Assembly: GCA_944412445.1 (NCBI GenBank)
Contig: CALYBJ010000015.1
Location: 1 to 62,950, forward strand
Origin: an uncultured Clostridia bacterium
GTDB lineage: Bacteria > Bacillota > Clostridia > Oscillospirales > Acutalibacteraceae
Length of the DNA stretch: 62,950 nucleotides
Reading direction: 5' to 3'
Positions within the stretch are counted from its first letter, which is position 1; each line of letters begins with the position of its first letter. The notes beneath the pieces are model-generated. The model was not told the origin of the DNA. It searched no databases and worked only from the letters and a program-made list of their open reading frames with translations. Shown here piece after piece: positions 42,593 through 50,862 of this stretch. Made by a program: the position numbers and the translations under genes.

Positions 42593-43735
42593 TTAAGCCT
42601 TTAAGGTCTCCTGGCCTATGCGTCTTACCGTTACCTGAGCGTCAACCGAAAAGCCTATTTCCGGAAGTATTTCACTCCAGTTTTCACTTAATTTTCCGTA
42701 AAGCTCCGGCTGTGCCTTCATGAACATTCTGCCGAAACGGAAAATATCGGATTTCTCCTCCTTAAGCTGTCTTGAAATTACCTCCTTCATGCCCTCCTCA
42801 ATATAGCTTTCCGCCGCCTTTTGTATTTTTAAAATATCGCTTTTTTCTATATTGCCGAAGCGTGTGCCGTCGTATTCCACAAGATCCACGGTGCATTTAA
42901 CCTCTGTTTCGTAAAAGGGCAGATTGTCTTTTACGGAAACCTTCGTTTTCGTTTTGGATTTTATAATGTCAAGCGCTCCGGCGCCGTCCTGAGTTTCAAC
43001 GCTGAAGGTGCCTGACTGAACCTTGTCCGAAACAAACAGAAAAAACATGGTCTCCATATCCGACATTCTGTTTTCATCTTCCCCGGAGGAAAAAACGCGG
43101 GTTCCCGTTACCTTTACCGTTTTTGCCGTAAGGTTTCTGTCGGTTGTAACCTCAAGAAGAGGCATAGTAAAGGTGGTTGTGTCCTCGTTATAAAGATTTA
43201 CTATATTATAAAGCTCCGTATTTTCGCATTTTGAATTAACCGAGCTTTCCTGAATGGCTCCCTCAATTATTTTCGCGCTGATTTCGCTGCTGCCGTCGGA
43301 ATTGCTTATAATATCCTTTGCGTCTCCTGCGGCTGCCGCCATAAGAACATCGGCTCTGGCTGTGTATTCCCTTATAAAATAGTCAAGAGCCTCTACAATT
43401 TTTTCACGGGTAAGACTGCTTCCCGCAACTATAATTCTGTTTTGTGAGTAAAGAGGATTTTTTCCCGTTGTATCAGAAAGACTCCCCACAGCCTCGGCAA
43501 TTGTCTTTCCCTTTACCGAATAGTTTACGGCAGGGTTTTCGGGCGCTTCATCACTGCCTCCGCCTGAGGTCACAAGCACCTGAACCGTAAGGTCATACAT
43601 ATCCTCCTTTTCGTCATAGTCTATGCCTATTCCCTCGATTATAAGACGGTTTTTAAGCTCCGTTTCGCCGTATGAACAGGAGGAAAAGGTTAAAATCATA
43701 ACCATTCCGAAAAAAAGGGCTGAAAGCTTTTTCAT
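42593..43735 (-). CDS. gerC: Spore germination lipoprotein, Ger(x)C family
   Basis: This 380-residue protein is the C subunit of a GerA-type nutrient germinant receptor in the spore inner membrane. It begins with a lipoprotein signal peptide and lipobox (LTFSSC, Cys at about residue 20), then the N-terminal domain with RLIIEGIGIDYDE and QNRIIVAGSSL, and the C-terminal domain with LPFYETEVKCTVDLVEYDG. Its ATG overlaps the gerB stop by four bases. It is the last of the three genes; no clear terminator is seen before the miaB promoter. Confidence 0.92.
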   Translation of the reverse strand: MKKLSALFFGMVMILTFSSCSYGETELKNRLIIEGIGIDYDEKEDMYDLTVQVLVTSGGGSDEAPENPAVNYSVKGKTIAEAVGSLSDTTGKNPLYSQNRIIVAGSSLTREKIVEALDYFIREYTARADVLMAAAAGDAKDIISNSDGSSEISAKIIEGAIQESSVNSKCENTELYNIVNLYNEDTTTFTMPLLEVTTDRNLTAKTVKVTGTRVFSSGEDENRMSDMETMFFLFVSDKVQSGTFSVETQDGAGALDIIKSKTKTKVSVKDNLPFYETEVKCTVDLVEYDGTRFGNIEKSDILKIQKAAESYIEEGMKEVISRQLKEEKSDIFRFGRMFMKAQPELYGKLSENWSEILPEIGFSVDAQVTVRRIGQETLKA

Positions 43736-44862
43736 TGAGGATCACCTGCCGAATCAGATATTAAGGTTTTATTTTCAATATTTTTATTGTTTTTATTTTG
43801 TTTGATTTTTTCTCCTAAAAGCACAGCGAGAGGAACAACGCAGGCGGTAAAAACATATCCGTAAATAGTAAATGCCGAGGTAACCACGGAAGCGAAGTTC
43901 AGAACGCTTGAGGATACAGCCAGCATACCGGCGAAAAGCGCCGCCGCGGTAAGGGAAATATACAGAAGCCTCAGCTTTTTTCCGAAAAGGCATAATAAAA
44001 GATAACTGCACGCAAAAACGGTAAAGGAAAGCTTTACAACGGCGCAGAGCATCCATATACAGGTAATAACGGCGTCCATGCGCTCCACAAAGCCGAATTC
44101 AGCCAAAACGGAAACCGAATACATACTGAAAAGCTGAGTATTGCCGAAGGTGCCGAGAACTCCGGAAATAACAGTATCGGCAGCAATAACGGTAACGCCC
44201 ACGGCGGCGCTCCACAGGAAAATATGATGATTTTTATGATTTTTAACAAAGGGCAGAAGCAGAGCCACTGAAAAAACCTCTCCTGTTCTGGCGCAGGTAA
44301 AGGCGCCGATTGCGGCGGAACCGCCGGCTCCCTCGTAAAACAGGGGCGGAAAATTCAAGGGGTCGAAATCCTTTAAAATCGTGAGAAAAACAAAAGCGAA
44401 GGAAAGCAGAACAAGAACTAGGAAAAACGCCGCCGCCCGTCCCTGTGCTTCAATTCCCTTGTACGCTCCGTAGCCTGCCACTGCAAGCGGTACAAGCATA
44501 AAAAACGCCATATTTGTTTCGGGGAACATAACGGAGCTTATAAGGAGCTCAAATCTTGCCGCCGTTACTGTTCCGTAGTAAAGGAAATCGGCAATATATA
44601 CGATACAGAGAATTTTTGCGAATACGGGAGAAAGACAGGAAGCCCTTGTAATGATTGAAGACTGAGAATCTTTTCTTAAAAGCAGATATGTGGGAATACA
44701 AGTAACAAAAAGATACAGAGCCGTAAAAACAGAGGACGCCGCCTTATCCGAGGGAGAGAGGTCTATTCTGAGATTGGCGATATAGGTTACCACAGCGAAA
44801 ACCCTGCTTAAAAACAGGATATTGTAAAACTGGAAGGAGGATATTTTAACAGGCGCCGTCAA
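43732..44862 (-). CDS. gerB: Spore germination permease, GerB family
   Basis: This 376-residue protein has about ten hydrophobic segments and belongs to the GerAB/GerB branch of the APC superfamily, the subunit that binds the germinant. The first segment, QFYNILFLSRVFAVVTYIANLRID, and the region LLRKDSQSSI are recognisable, though this member is divergent. It overlaps gerA upstream and gerC downstream by four bases each, so the three subunits are coupled. Germinant specificity cannot be read from sequence. Confidence 0.88.
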   Translation of the reverse strand: MTAPVKISSFQFYNILFLSRVFAVVTYIANLRIDLSPSDKAASSVFTALYLFVTCIPTYLLLRKDSQSSIITRASCLSPVFAKILCIVYIADFLYYGTVTAARFELLISSVMFPETNMAFFMLVPLAVAGYGAYKGIEAQGRAAAFFLVLVLLSFAFVFLTILKDFDPLNFPPLFYEGAGGSAAIGAFTCARTGEVFSVALLLPFVKNHKNHHIFLWSAAVGVTVIAADTVISGVLGTFGNTQLFSMYSVSVLAEFGFVERMDAVITCIWMLCAVVKLSFTVFACSYLLLCLFGKKLRLLYISLTAAALFAGMLAVSSSVLNFASVVTSAFTIYGYVFTACVVPLAVLLGEKIKQNKNNKNIENKTLISDSAGDPQ

Positions 44863-46394
44863 TGTTTGTCACTGCCTTTCATATTTTGGATTTGTATAAA
44901 CCGTTTGCCCACTTTTTTCCAGCCCGCAAAGAACACGGAGTCACGCATGGCGTACCGGTCGAAGGGAGAAAACGGAGCGGTAAAGGGCACGCCGAAGGAG
45001 TTTACGGAGCAGAGGTTAAAGACTACAAGAGAAGCTCCCAGCATAATGCCGAAAAGCCCCATAATTCCGCCCACAGCGATAAAAATAAGACGAAGAGCAG
45101 AGGAGGGCTGATGGAGAGGAGAAATGACAGCGGAGCAGATAGCCGTAATCGCCACAACAATAAGCATGGGAGCGCTTATAAGACCTGCCGTTACGGCGGC
45201 GTCGCCTATAACAAGGGCGCCTACTATGCTTACGGCGTGACCCATTGATTTAGGCATTCTGAGTCCGGCTTCCCTGACGATTTCATAAATAAAGTGAATT
45301 ATTATTGATTCCAGCACAAGAGGAAAGGGCGTTTCCTGTAAAGAGGAAGCGATTTCAAAAATTATATCCGCAGGAAAAATCTCCTGATGAAAAGTGCCTA
45401 CAGCCACATATATTCCCGGAAGAAAAACTGCTACAAAAAAGCAAAACAGCTTTAAGGTTCTTGAAATAAGGGAATAATATGGTCTGTTAAGATAGTCGTC
45501 AAGGGAGTGGAAATTTTCAATAAAAAGATAGGGCAAAATAAGAGCGTAGGGAGTTCCGTCAACAATTACACCTACTCGTCCCTCGGCTATTTTGGCGGCG
45601 AAAACATCGGGCCGCTCCGTGGAGCCTACGGAAGAAAAAAAGGAAAGCCCCTTTGCTTCAAGAAAAGGCCTCACCGCTCCGGAGCCGGGCACAATGTCAA
45701 GCTTCATGTTCAAAAGAGAATCTCTCACTCTGTTTACAATATCCGGGTCGGCTCTTTTTGCGTGATAGCATATACAAAGAGAAGTATTGCTTGTATCTCC
45801 GGCGGTAACGGACTCAAATCTTAAATAAGGACTTTTAAGTCTTCTGCGTATAAGGGTAACATTATCCTTATACATATCCACAAAGCCCTCATGGGAGCCG
45901 TTTTCCTGAGCTTCCGATTCCGGAGGCTCCACCGAACGCTTAGGATATCCCTGAACGCTGAAAACCCTGCATCTGGGAACCCCGTCAATAAACAGCAGAA
46001 GAAATCCCGACAGCAGAAACTGAACCGCTTCACCCATTGTAACGGCTTCCTTTGAGTCGCACTCCGAGGCTCTGAATTTTCCTATATGCTCATAAAGCAT
46101 ATCCGGGTCGCAAACGGAATAATCGGTATTCAGAACAGGCGACACTACAGCCTCGGATACAAGCAGATTGTCGTACATTCCGTCAAGCACGGCAAAGGAA
46201 AGCTTTATGCCGTTTACATCAGTGTCCTTGATAATCAGGTCAAAGCTTTTTCCGAACATCTCCCGAAGCGCTGAAATATTTTCACTGACGGTTTTTGAGA
46301 TGCCGCCGGGAATCAAGTCGGTATCCTCCTTTGACACCGGCTCCGAAAGGTGAATTTTTGAGTTATTCCATCTGCCGAAAAGCTTTTCAAACAT
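44859..46394 (-). CDS. gerA: Spore germination protein, GerA family
   Basis: This 511-residue protein is the A subunit of the germinant receptor; GerA complexes act as nutrient-gated channels. It has a soluble N-terminal part of about 290 residues ending in RVGVIVDGTPYALILPYLFIENFHS. The membrane region follows, with LPGIYVAV, HQEIFPADIIFEIASSLQETPFPLVLE, REAGLRMPKSMGHAVSIVGALVIGDAAV and SAPMLIVVAITAI, all strongly conserved in the family. It is the first gene of the operon. The upstream 100 bases hold two palindromes. Confidence 0.95.
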   Translation of the reverse strand: MFEKLFGRWNNSKIHLSEPVSKEDTDLIPGGISKTVSENISALREMFGKSFDLIIKDTDVNGIKLSFAVLDGMYDNLLVSEAVVSPVLNTDYSVCDPDMLYEHIGKFRASECDSKEAVTMGEAVQFLLSGFLLLFIDGVPRCRVFSVQGYPKRSVEPPESEAQENGSHEGFVDMYKDNVTLIRRRLKSPYLRFESVTAGDTSNTSLCICYHAKRADPDIVNRVRDSLLNMKLDIVPGSGAVRPFLEAKGLSFFSSVGSTERPDVFAAKIAEGRVGVIVDGTPYALILPYLFIENFHSLDDYLNRPYYSLISRTLKLFCFFVAVFLPGIYVAVGTFHQEIFPADIIFEIASSLQETPFPLVLESIIIHFIYEIVREAGLRMPKSMGHAVSIVGALVIGDAAVTAGLISAPMLIVVAITAICSAVISPLHQPSSALRLIFIAVGGIMGLFGIMLGASLVVFNLCSVNSFGVPFTAPFSPFDRYAMRDSVFFAGWKKVGKRFIQIQNMKGSDKH

Positions 46395-46411
46395 TTTTTC
46401 ACCTCATTTTT

Positions 46412-46444
46412 TATAACAATATTGTTATATCCTGAAAAATCAGG
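46412..46444. promoter_or_regulatory. Paired palindromes between gerA and the DUF421 gene
   Basis: TATAACAATATTGTTATA (46412-46429) is a perfect 18-bp palindrome, followed at 46431-46444 by CCTGA-AAAA-TCAGG. They lie just upstream of gerA and between the two divergent units. A sporulation-specific operator or promoter region is likely, but I could not find a convincing sigma-G -35/-10 pair at proper spacing. Confidence 0.45.
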
Positions 46445-46498
46445 AATATACCCGAAAAAAATGCAGATGATAAGCATTGTAAAGGGAGAAGTGATAAA

Positions 46499-47176
46499 AT
46501 GGTCACAACAATTATAAGAACAGTAATCCTCTACCTGCTTCTTATTATAGTAATGCGGGTTATGGGAAAAAGACAGATTGGACAGCTTCAGCCGGGCGAG
46601 CTTGTAATAACGATAATGATTTCGGAAATCGCTACCATTCCCATGCAGGACAACGATATCCCCATGCTTCATTCAATAATTTCCGTGCTGCTGCTGGCTT
46701 CTCTCGAGGTGATTTTCTCCGCACTGTCCATGAAAAGCATAAGGCTCCGCTCGGTTTTTCAGGGAAACCCTCTAATAATCATCAGAAACGGCGTTCTTGA
46801 CCAGAAACAGCTTAAAAGACTGAGATTCACCGTTGACGACCTTCAGGAAGCCTTAAGACAGAAGGATGTTTTCAATATCGAGGATGTTCAGTTCGCCGTG
46901 GTTGAAACGGACGGCTCCCTGAGCGTTCTGCTGAAGCCCGACAAGCGCGCCGCCACCGTAAAGGACGCAAAAGCAAAGCCCGAAAACACAGGACTTCCCT
47001 GCACCGTTATTTCCGACGGAAAAATAATCCGCTCATCCTTTGACGACTGCATGATGAACGACAAAAAATTACAGGGTATTCTTAAAAAAAATAACGCTCA
47101 GGCAAAAAATATTCTTCTTATGACTTACGACGGTCAGGGGAACACTCATATTGTTAAAAAGGAAAAAAGCTCATGA
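46499..47176 (+). CDS. DUF421 membrane protein (YetF/YdfR type)
   Basis: This 225-residue protein has two or three N-terminal transmembrane helices (TIIRTVILYLLLIIVMRVMG and two more) and a cytoplasmic DUF421 domain containing the conserved GKRQIGQLQPGELVITIMISEIA and LIIIRNGVLDQKQLKRLRFT. The function is unknown; relatives in Bacillus include YetF, YdfR and the sporulation protein family around spoVAE-like loci. It is divergent from the ger operon and is followed by the next gene with a four-base overlap, a pair often seen in Clostridia. Confidence 0.87.
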   Translation: MVTTIIRTVILYLLLIIVMRVMGKRQIGQLQPGELVITIMISEIATIPMQDNDIPMLHSIISVLLLASLEVIFSALSMKSIRLRSVFQGNPLIIIRNGVLDQKQLKRLRFTVDDLQEALRQKDVFNIEDVQFAVVETDGSLSVLLKPDKRAATVKDAKAKPENTGLPCTVISDGKIIRSSFDDCMMNDKKLQGILKKNNAQAKNILLMTYDGQGNTHIVKKEKSS

Positions 47177-47508
47177 AAAGACTTGTAATTTCGGTAATAA
47201 TACTTGTTTCCACCGTGCTGTTTGCCCTTTGGGGAAATTTATATATAAAAAATTCCCTTAATGAGCTTATTGAAGTTTCAAAAAGGGATGACTATGAAAT
47301 TTATGAGCTGTGGCAGGAAAAAAAGGAACGGCTGTCAATAATGCTTAAGCACGAGGATGTGGACGAAGTTACCGAGGAAGCGGAAAATATGAAATTTTAT
47401 CTGGAAGACGGAAACACCGAAGAAGCGGAAAACTCAAAAATAAAAATCACAAGCCTTCTTGACAGCATACTGCAAGGAGAAAAACCCAATATGGGTAATA
47501 TATTTTAA
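47173..47508 (+). CDS. DUF4363-type small membrane protein
   Basis: This 111-residue protein has an N-terminal transmembrane or signal-anchor helix (LVISVIILVSTVLFALWGN) and an extracellular helical part rich in Glu and Lys, matching the DUF4363 pattern of proteins encoded after DUF421 genes. The ATG overlaps the upstream stop by four bases, so the two are translated together and probably interact. The function is unknown. Confidence 0.78.
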   Translation: MKRLVISVIILVSTVLFALWGNLYIKNSLNELIEVSKRDDYEIYELWQEKKERLSIMLKHEDVDEVTEEAENMKFYLEDGNTEEAENSKIKITSLLDSILQGEKPNMGNIF

Positions 47509-47512
47509 AATA

Positions 47513-47541
47513 TTGACAATATCAAAGCCCTGCCTTATAAT
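47513..47541 (+). promoter_or_regulatory. Consensus sigma-A promoter of the DinB-like gene
   Basis: TTGACA (47513-47518), exactly 17 bp, TATAAT (47536-47541): a perfect match to both boxes and spacing, 36 bases before the ATG. Confidence 0.86.
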
Positions 47542-47576
47542 AATTTCAACTTAATATTATAAAGGGATGCCGTCTT

Positions 47577-48083
47577 ATGAAAAGAGATCTGGTTGAGACG
47601 ATAAAACAAAGCACAAAGCTGTTATTTTTGAATTTTGAAACAACTCTTAAAACCTGCGACATGGACTATATTCTCTGCGGTATGCCCGTATGGAAGCACT
47701 GTTATCACACGCTCCACAGCCCGGATCAGTGGTATATCAACCCCTATGACTACACCGAGCCCCCCTTTCACGAGGATAAGCTTGACAGCCTTGACTTTTT
47801 AGGGGAAAAGATATTAACAAGGGAAGAATTAACGGAACACTTTAAAACAATTCAAAATAAAATTATCGGTTATCTTGACAGCCTTAATGACGAGGATTTA
47901 TATAAAATCCCCAAGGACTGCAAATACAACCGGCTCGAGCATGTTCTGGGGCAGTTCAGGCATTTTTACTGTCACATGGGAAATATCAACGCCACAACCA
48001 TTGCTGCAACAAATCAATGGCCCCGTGTTGTAGGCTCCTATGCCCTTGAAAAAGACTTTGTATTTCCCGGCTTATACGAATAA
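47577..48083 (+). CDS. DinB-superfamily protein
   Basis: This 168-residue protein looks like a four-helix DinB/YfiT metal-binding protein. The likely metal-binding histidines are in PVWKHCYHTLHS near residue 40 and in GQFRHFYCHMGNINA near residue 130, the position and spacing of the family's His triad. Such proteins act as thiol-dependent transferases in some actinobacteria or have no known activity. The gene stands alone between a consensus promoter and a strong bidirectional terminator. Confidence 0.82.
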   Translation: MKRDLVETIKQSTKLLFLNFETTLKTCDMDYILCGMPVWKHCYHTLHSPDQWYINPYDYTEPPFHEDKLDSLDFLGEKILTREELTEHFKTIQNKIIGYLDSLNDEDLYKIPKDCKYNRLEHVLGQFRHFYCHMGNINATTIAATNQWPRVVGSYALEKDFVFPGLYE

Positions 48084-48101
48084 AACTAACGGTATATAAA
48101 A

Positions 48102-48134
48102 ACAGGGCGGATTCAAATTCCGCCCTGTCCTTTT
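48102..48134. terminator. Bidirectional terminator between the DinB-like and TM2 genes
   Basis: ACAGGGCGGA / TCCGCCCTGT is a perfect 10-bp stem followed by CCTTTTTATT on the plus strand. The convergent TM2 gene ends at 48137, so the hairpin is placed for both transcripts. Confidence 0.88.
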
Positions 48135-48136
48135 TA

Positions 48137-48607
48137 TTAAAACGACATTTTAATGGGATAGCCTTCGCCGTCAACATTTATTTTGCCCTGAAGAAGCTGA
48201 ACAGCTTCCACTATCGACCAAACTTCTATTGCAATTGCTCCGATGCCGAAGGTTACAACGCTTACAACAAGCTGAATAATTCCTCTCGTATTATTGTTCA
48301 AATAAAAATTATGAACGCCGAACACTCCTAAAAATATGGCCAGAAACGCCGCTATATACGCTGAGCGCTGAGGTCTGGGAGAAGGATTGTATTTAGGCGC
48401 TCCGTAGGGCTGACCTCCGTAGTTATAATTCTGATACTGCTGTCCCGGGTTTTGATTCTGATACTGTCCTCCGGCAAAGCCGTTCTGTTGGTTATTTTGC
48501 TGAGAACTCTCTTTTTGAGTCTCTCCGGCGTCTGCCGGCGCTCCGCAGTAAGGACATACATTATAAGTGTCGTCCATTGCTTTTCCGCAAACCTTACAAG
48601 TTTTCAT
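48137..48607 (-). CDS. Zinc-ribbon protein with TM2 domain
   Basis: This 156-residue protein starts with a zinc ribbon (CKVCGKAM, VCPYCGAP), then a Gln/Asn/Gly/Tyr-rich low-complexity stretch of about 45 residues, and ends in a TM2 domain with two hydrophobic helices (AYIAAFLAIFLGVFGVHNFYL with the conserved Gly-x-His-x-Phe-Tyr, and IIQLVVSVVTFGIGAIAIEVWSI). The TM2 fold is found from bacteria to animals without a settled role. It is the third gene after sfsA and the hexosaminidase. Confidence 0.85.
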   Translation of the reverse strand: MKTCKVCGKAMDDTYNVCPYCGAPADAGETQKESSQQNNQQNGFAGGQYQNQNPGQQYQNYNYGGQPYGAPKYNPSPRPQRSAYIAAFLAIFLGVFGVHNFYLNNNTRGIIQLVVSVVTFGIGAIAIEVWSIVEAVQLLQGKINVDGEGYPIKMSF

Positions 48608-48621
48608 TGTTATTCCACCTT

Positions 48622-50031
48622 TTATTTATTTTTATCTGAAAATAATTTTCTTATTTTTTCGTTGGGAGCTATGGAGCCGAAATGACTTATAATTTCCTTG
48701 GGTCTTTCTGCTTTCGGCGGGTCCCAGTCCTTATAAGGCGCCATTCCTTTTATTGAAAAATATTCGGAAAGCTCATAAAGCTGCTCCTTAAATTCCTTAT
48801 AGGGAATTTTGTTTTTGCTCCAGGCTCTCTGGGCTGTGGCTATGAATCTGGGAAAGCACATATATTCCATATAGTTTATATTGCTTATATACTCAGTCCA
48901 TACAGGAGTTTCAAGTCCCATGACCTTTCCGTTTAACTCCGGTTCGTACTCATAAGCCTTTTTAAGCGGCGTCATAGCGTAGGGATAATCCGTATAGCAG
49001 TGATAAAAATCGCTGGCAATGATTTCGTTTGAACATTTATTGCACAAGCCCTTTTTATCCATCCACAGCTGTACCGTTACGCTGTCCTTTAAATTTCCGC
49101 TTTTAAGGCTGTCGTTCCAGGTTACGGTCTTTTTGCCCCTGCTTTCAAGATATTCTGCTATTCTGTTTATAAAATACCCCTGAAGCGCCTCTTCGTCCTT
49201 TAAATGCTCCCTGAGAATTTTAAACTGACAGTCGGGGCAGCTTTTCCACTGATTTTTCGGGGCTTCGTCGCCGCCTATATGTATGTATTCATCGGGAAAA
49301 ATATTTATGACTTCATCCAAAATATCAAACAGAATTTTATAGGAGCTTTCCTTTCCCGGACAAACTATATCTTTGAAAATTCCCGCGGAGGTTTTCACCT
49401 TGACTTCTTTGCCGCCGCAGCACAAAGACGGCACTGCCGCTAAAAGCGCCGAGGTATGTCCCGGCATATCAATTTCAGGCACAACCCTCATAAAATTTTC
49501 ATGGGCGTAAGAAACAACCTCTTTTATCTGCTCCTGAGTATAGTAGCCGCCGTAAATTTTTTCGTTCTGCTCGTTCCTGAAATAATTTCCGTATCTTACG
49601 GAACCGATTTTTATAATCTCCGGATACTTTTTTATTTCAATGCGCCAGCCCTGGTCGTCGGTCAGATGCCAGTGAAATACATTAAACCTGAACTTGGCGC
49701 AGTTGTCTATCATTCTCTTTATCTCTTTTACAGTGAAAAAATGTCTCGCCGAGTCTATCATAAAGCCCCTGTATTTATATTTAGGGGAATCCTCTATATG
49801 ACAGTTCTGAAGATTCTGACCGCACTGGCTCTTTATCTGGCTGAGGGTCTGATTTCCGTAGAAAAAGCCTGCTTTCGTTGACGCTTTCAGCGTTATCGAG
49901 TTTTCTATATGAAGTGAATAGCCCTCCGGCGGTATTCTGCTTTCGTATACTTCATTAACTTTTTCCTGTGCCTTTGTATAGCCCTGAAGATATCCCGCAA
50001 CTGTGGGTGCAGGTATTATTGACAGCTTCAT
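48622..50031 (-). CDS. Beta-N-acetylhexosaminidase, GH20 family
   Basis: This 469-residue glycoside hydrolase removes terminal N-acetylglucosamine or N-acetylgalactosamine. It has the GH20 catalytic barrel with RGFMIDSARHFF, FHWHLTDDQGWR, PEIDMPGHTSA and the Asp-Glu catalytic pair in IHIGGDEAP. No signal peptide is visible, and only about 70 residues precede the barrel, so it probably acts in the cytoplasm on imported oligosaccharides or wall fragments. It starts nine bases after sfsA. Confidence 0.92.
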   Translation of the reverse strand: MKLSIIPAPTVAGYLQGYTKAQEKVNEVYESRIPPEGYSLHIENSITLKASTKAGFFYGNQTLSQIKSQCGQNLQNCHIEDSPKYKYRGFMIDSARHFFTVKEIKRMIDNCAKFRFNVFHWHLTDDQGWRIEIKKYPEIIKIGSVRYGNYFRNEQNEKIYGGYYTQEQIKEVVSYAHENFMRVVPEIDMPGHTSALLAAVPSLCCGGKEVKVKTSAGIFKDIVCPGKESSYKILFDILDEVINIFPDEYIHIGGDEAPKNQWKSCPDCQFKILREHLKDEEALQGYFINRIAEYLESRGKKTVTWNDSLKSGNLKDSVTVQLWMDKKGLCNKCSNEIIASDFYHCYTDYPYAMTPLKKAYEYEPELNGKVMGLETPVWTEYISNINYMEYMCFPRFIATAQRAWSKNKIPYKEFKEQLYELSEYFSIKGMAPYKDWDPPKAERPKEIISHFGSIAPNEKIRKLFSDKNK

Positions 50032-50040
50032 AATATCCCC

Positions 50041-50718
50041 CTATAAAACTATATTTACAAAGTCTTGAATTTTCATTGAATCCGGCTTGACTTCGCAGTC
50101 CGCCCCTATAATTTTTACTCCATTTTCAGAAGCTTCCCTTAGCGCTTTCCCGAATTCATGGTGAGTTTCGTCATTGGGTGTGAAATATTTTACATTCTTC
50201 ATTTGAACCACAAACAATATATACGCTTCGTATCCGTCCTTCAGCGCTTTTTCAAGCTCTTTTATATGCTTTACTCCTCGTTGGGTGGGAGCGTCCGGAA
50301 ATTTAACAATTCCGTCTTCCTCAAGAGTTACCCCCTTTACCTCCAAAAATATTTTTTTTCTCTCTTCCTCAATATAAAAATCAAATCTCGACTCTCCGTA
50401 TTTTCTTTCGGGATAAATTTTACCCTCCGGAAAAAGCTTCGGCAAAAACTCCAAGGCGGCAATATTCGGCGCCTGACTGTCAATATTTATAAGCCTTTCG
50501 CCCTTTTCCACTGCAATCAGGTCGTATTTTGTCTTTCTGCTGCTGTTTTCGCTTTCGGTCAGATATACGGCAGCCCCTTTTTTCAGCAGCTCTTTACATC
50601 TGCCGGTGTTTTTTATATGACAGATTTCTTCCTTGCCGTCAATTAAAACCTTTCCCACGAAACGGTTTTCCCGGACAATAAATTCTCCCTTTTTCACATT
50701 TTTATATGTCATATTCAA
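50041..50718 (-). CDS. sfsA: Sugar fermentation stimulation protein SfsA
   Basis: This 225-residue protein matches SfsA throughout: RFVGKVLIDGKEEICHIKNTGRC split around residues 20-45, ESRFDFYIEE, EVKGVTLE and FPDAPTQRGVKHIKEL. The core resembles a restriction-endonuclease fold with DNA-binding potential; despite its name, the biochemical role is unsettled. It has its own consensus promoter and heads the sfsA-GH20-TM2 gene run. Confidence 0.93.
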   Translation of the reverse strand: MNMTYKNVKKGEFIVRENRFVGKVLIDGKEEICHIKNTGRCKELLKKGAAVYLTESENSSRKTKYDLIAVEKGERLINIDSQAPNIAALEFLPKLFPEGKIYPERKYGESRFDFYIEEERKKIFLEVKGVTLEEDGIVKFPDAPTQRGVKHIKELEKALKDGYEAYILFVVQMKNVKYFTPNDETHHEFGKALREASENGVKIIGADCEVKPDSMKIQDFVNIVL

Positions 50719-50769
50719 TTATAATCCTTTTTTTAAATTTAAAAAAAATTTTTTATTAAATTTTTATAA

Positions 50770-50798
50770 AGTATACCATAATGAACGCCCTTTTTCAA
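50770..50798 (-). promoter_or_regulatory. Sigma-A promoter of sfsA
   Basis: On the minus strand TTGAAA (50798-50793), 17 bp, TATACT (50775-50770), preceded by TG as an extended -10. It starts only about 15 bases beyond the terminator of the giant surface-protein gene. Confidence 0.77.
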
Positions 50799-50805
50799 CA
50801 ATTAC

Positions 50806-50837
50806 AAAAAAAATCCGCCGGGATAAATCCCGGCGGA
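50806..50837 (-). terminator. Strong terminator of the giant surface-protein gene
   Basis: On the minus strand TCCGCCGGGA / TCCCGGCGGA with a TTTA loop, a perfect 10-bp GC-rich stem, is followed by eight T. Confidence 0.92.
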
Positions 50838-50862
50838 AAATTCTTATTAAGCTGTGTATTTA

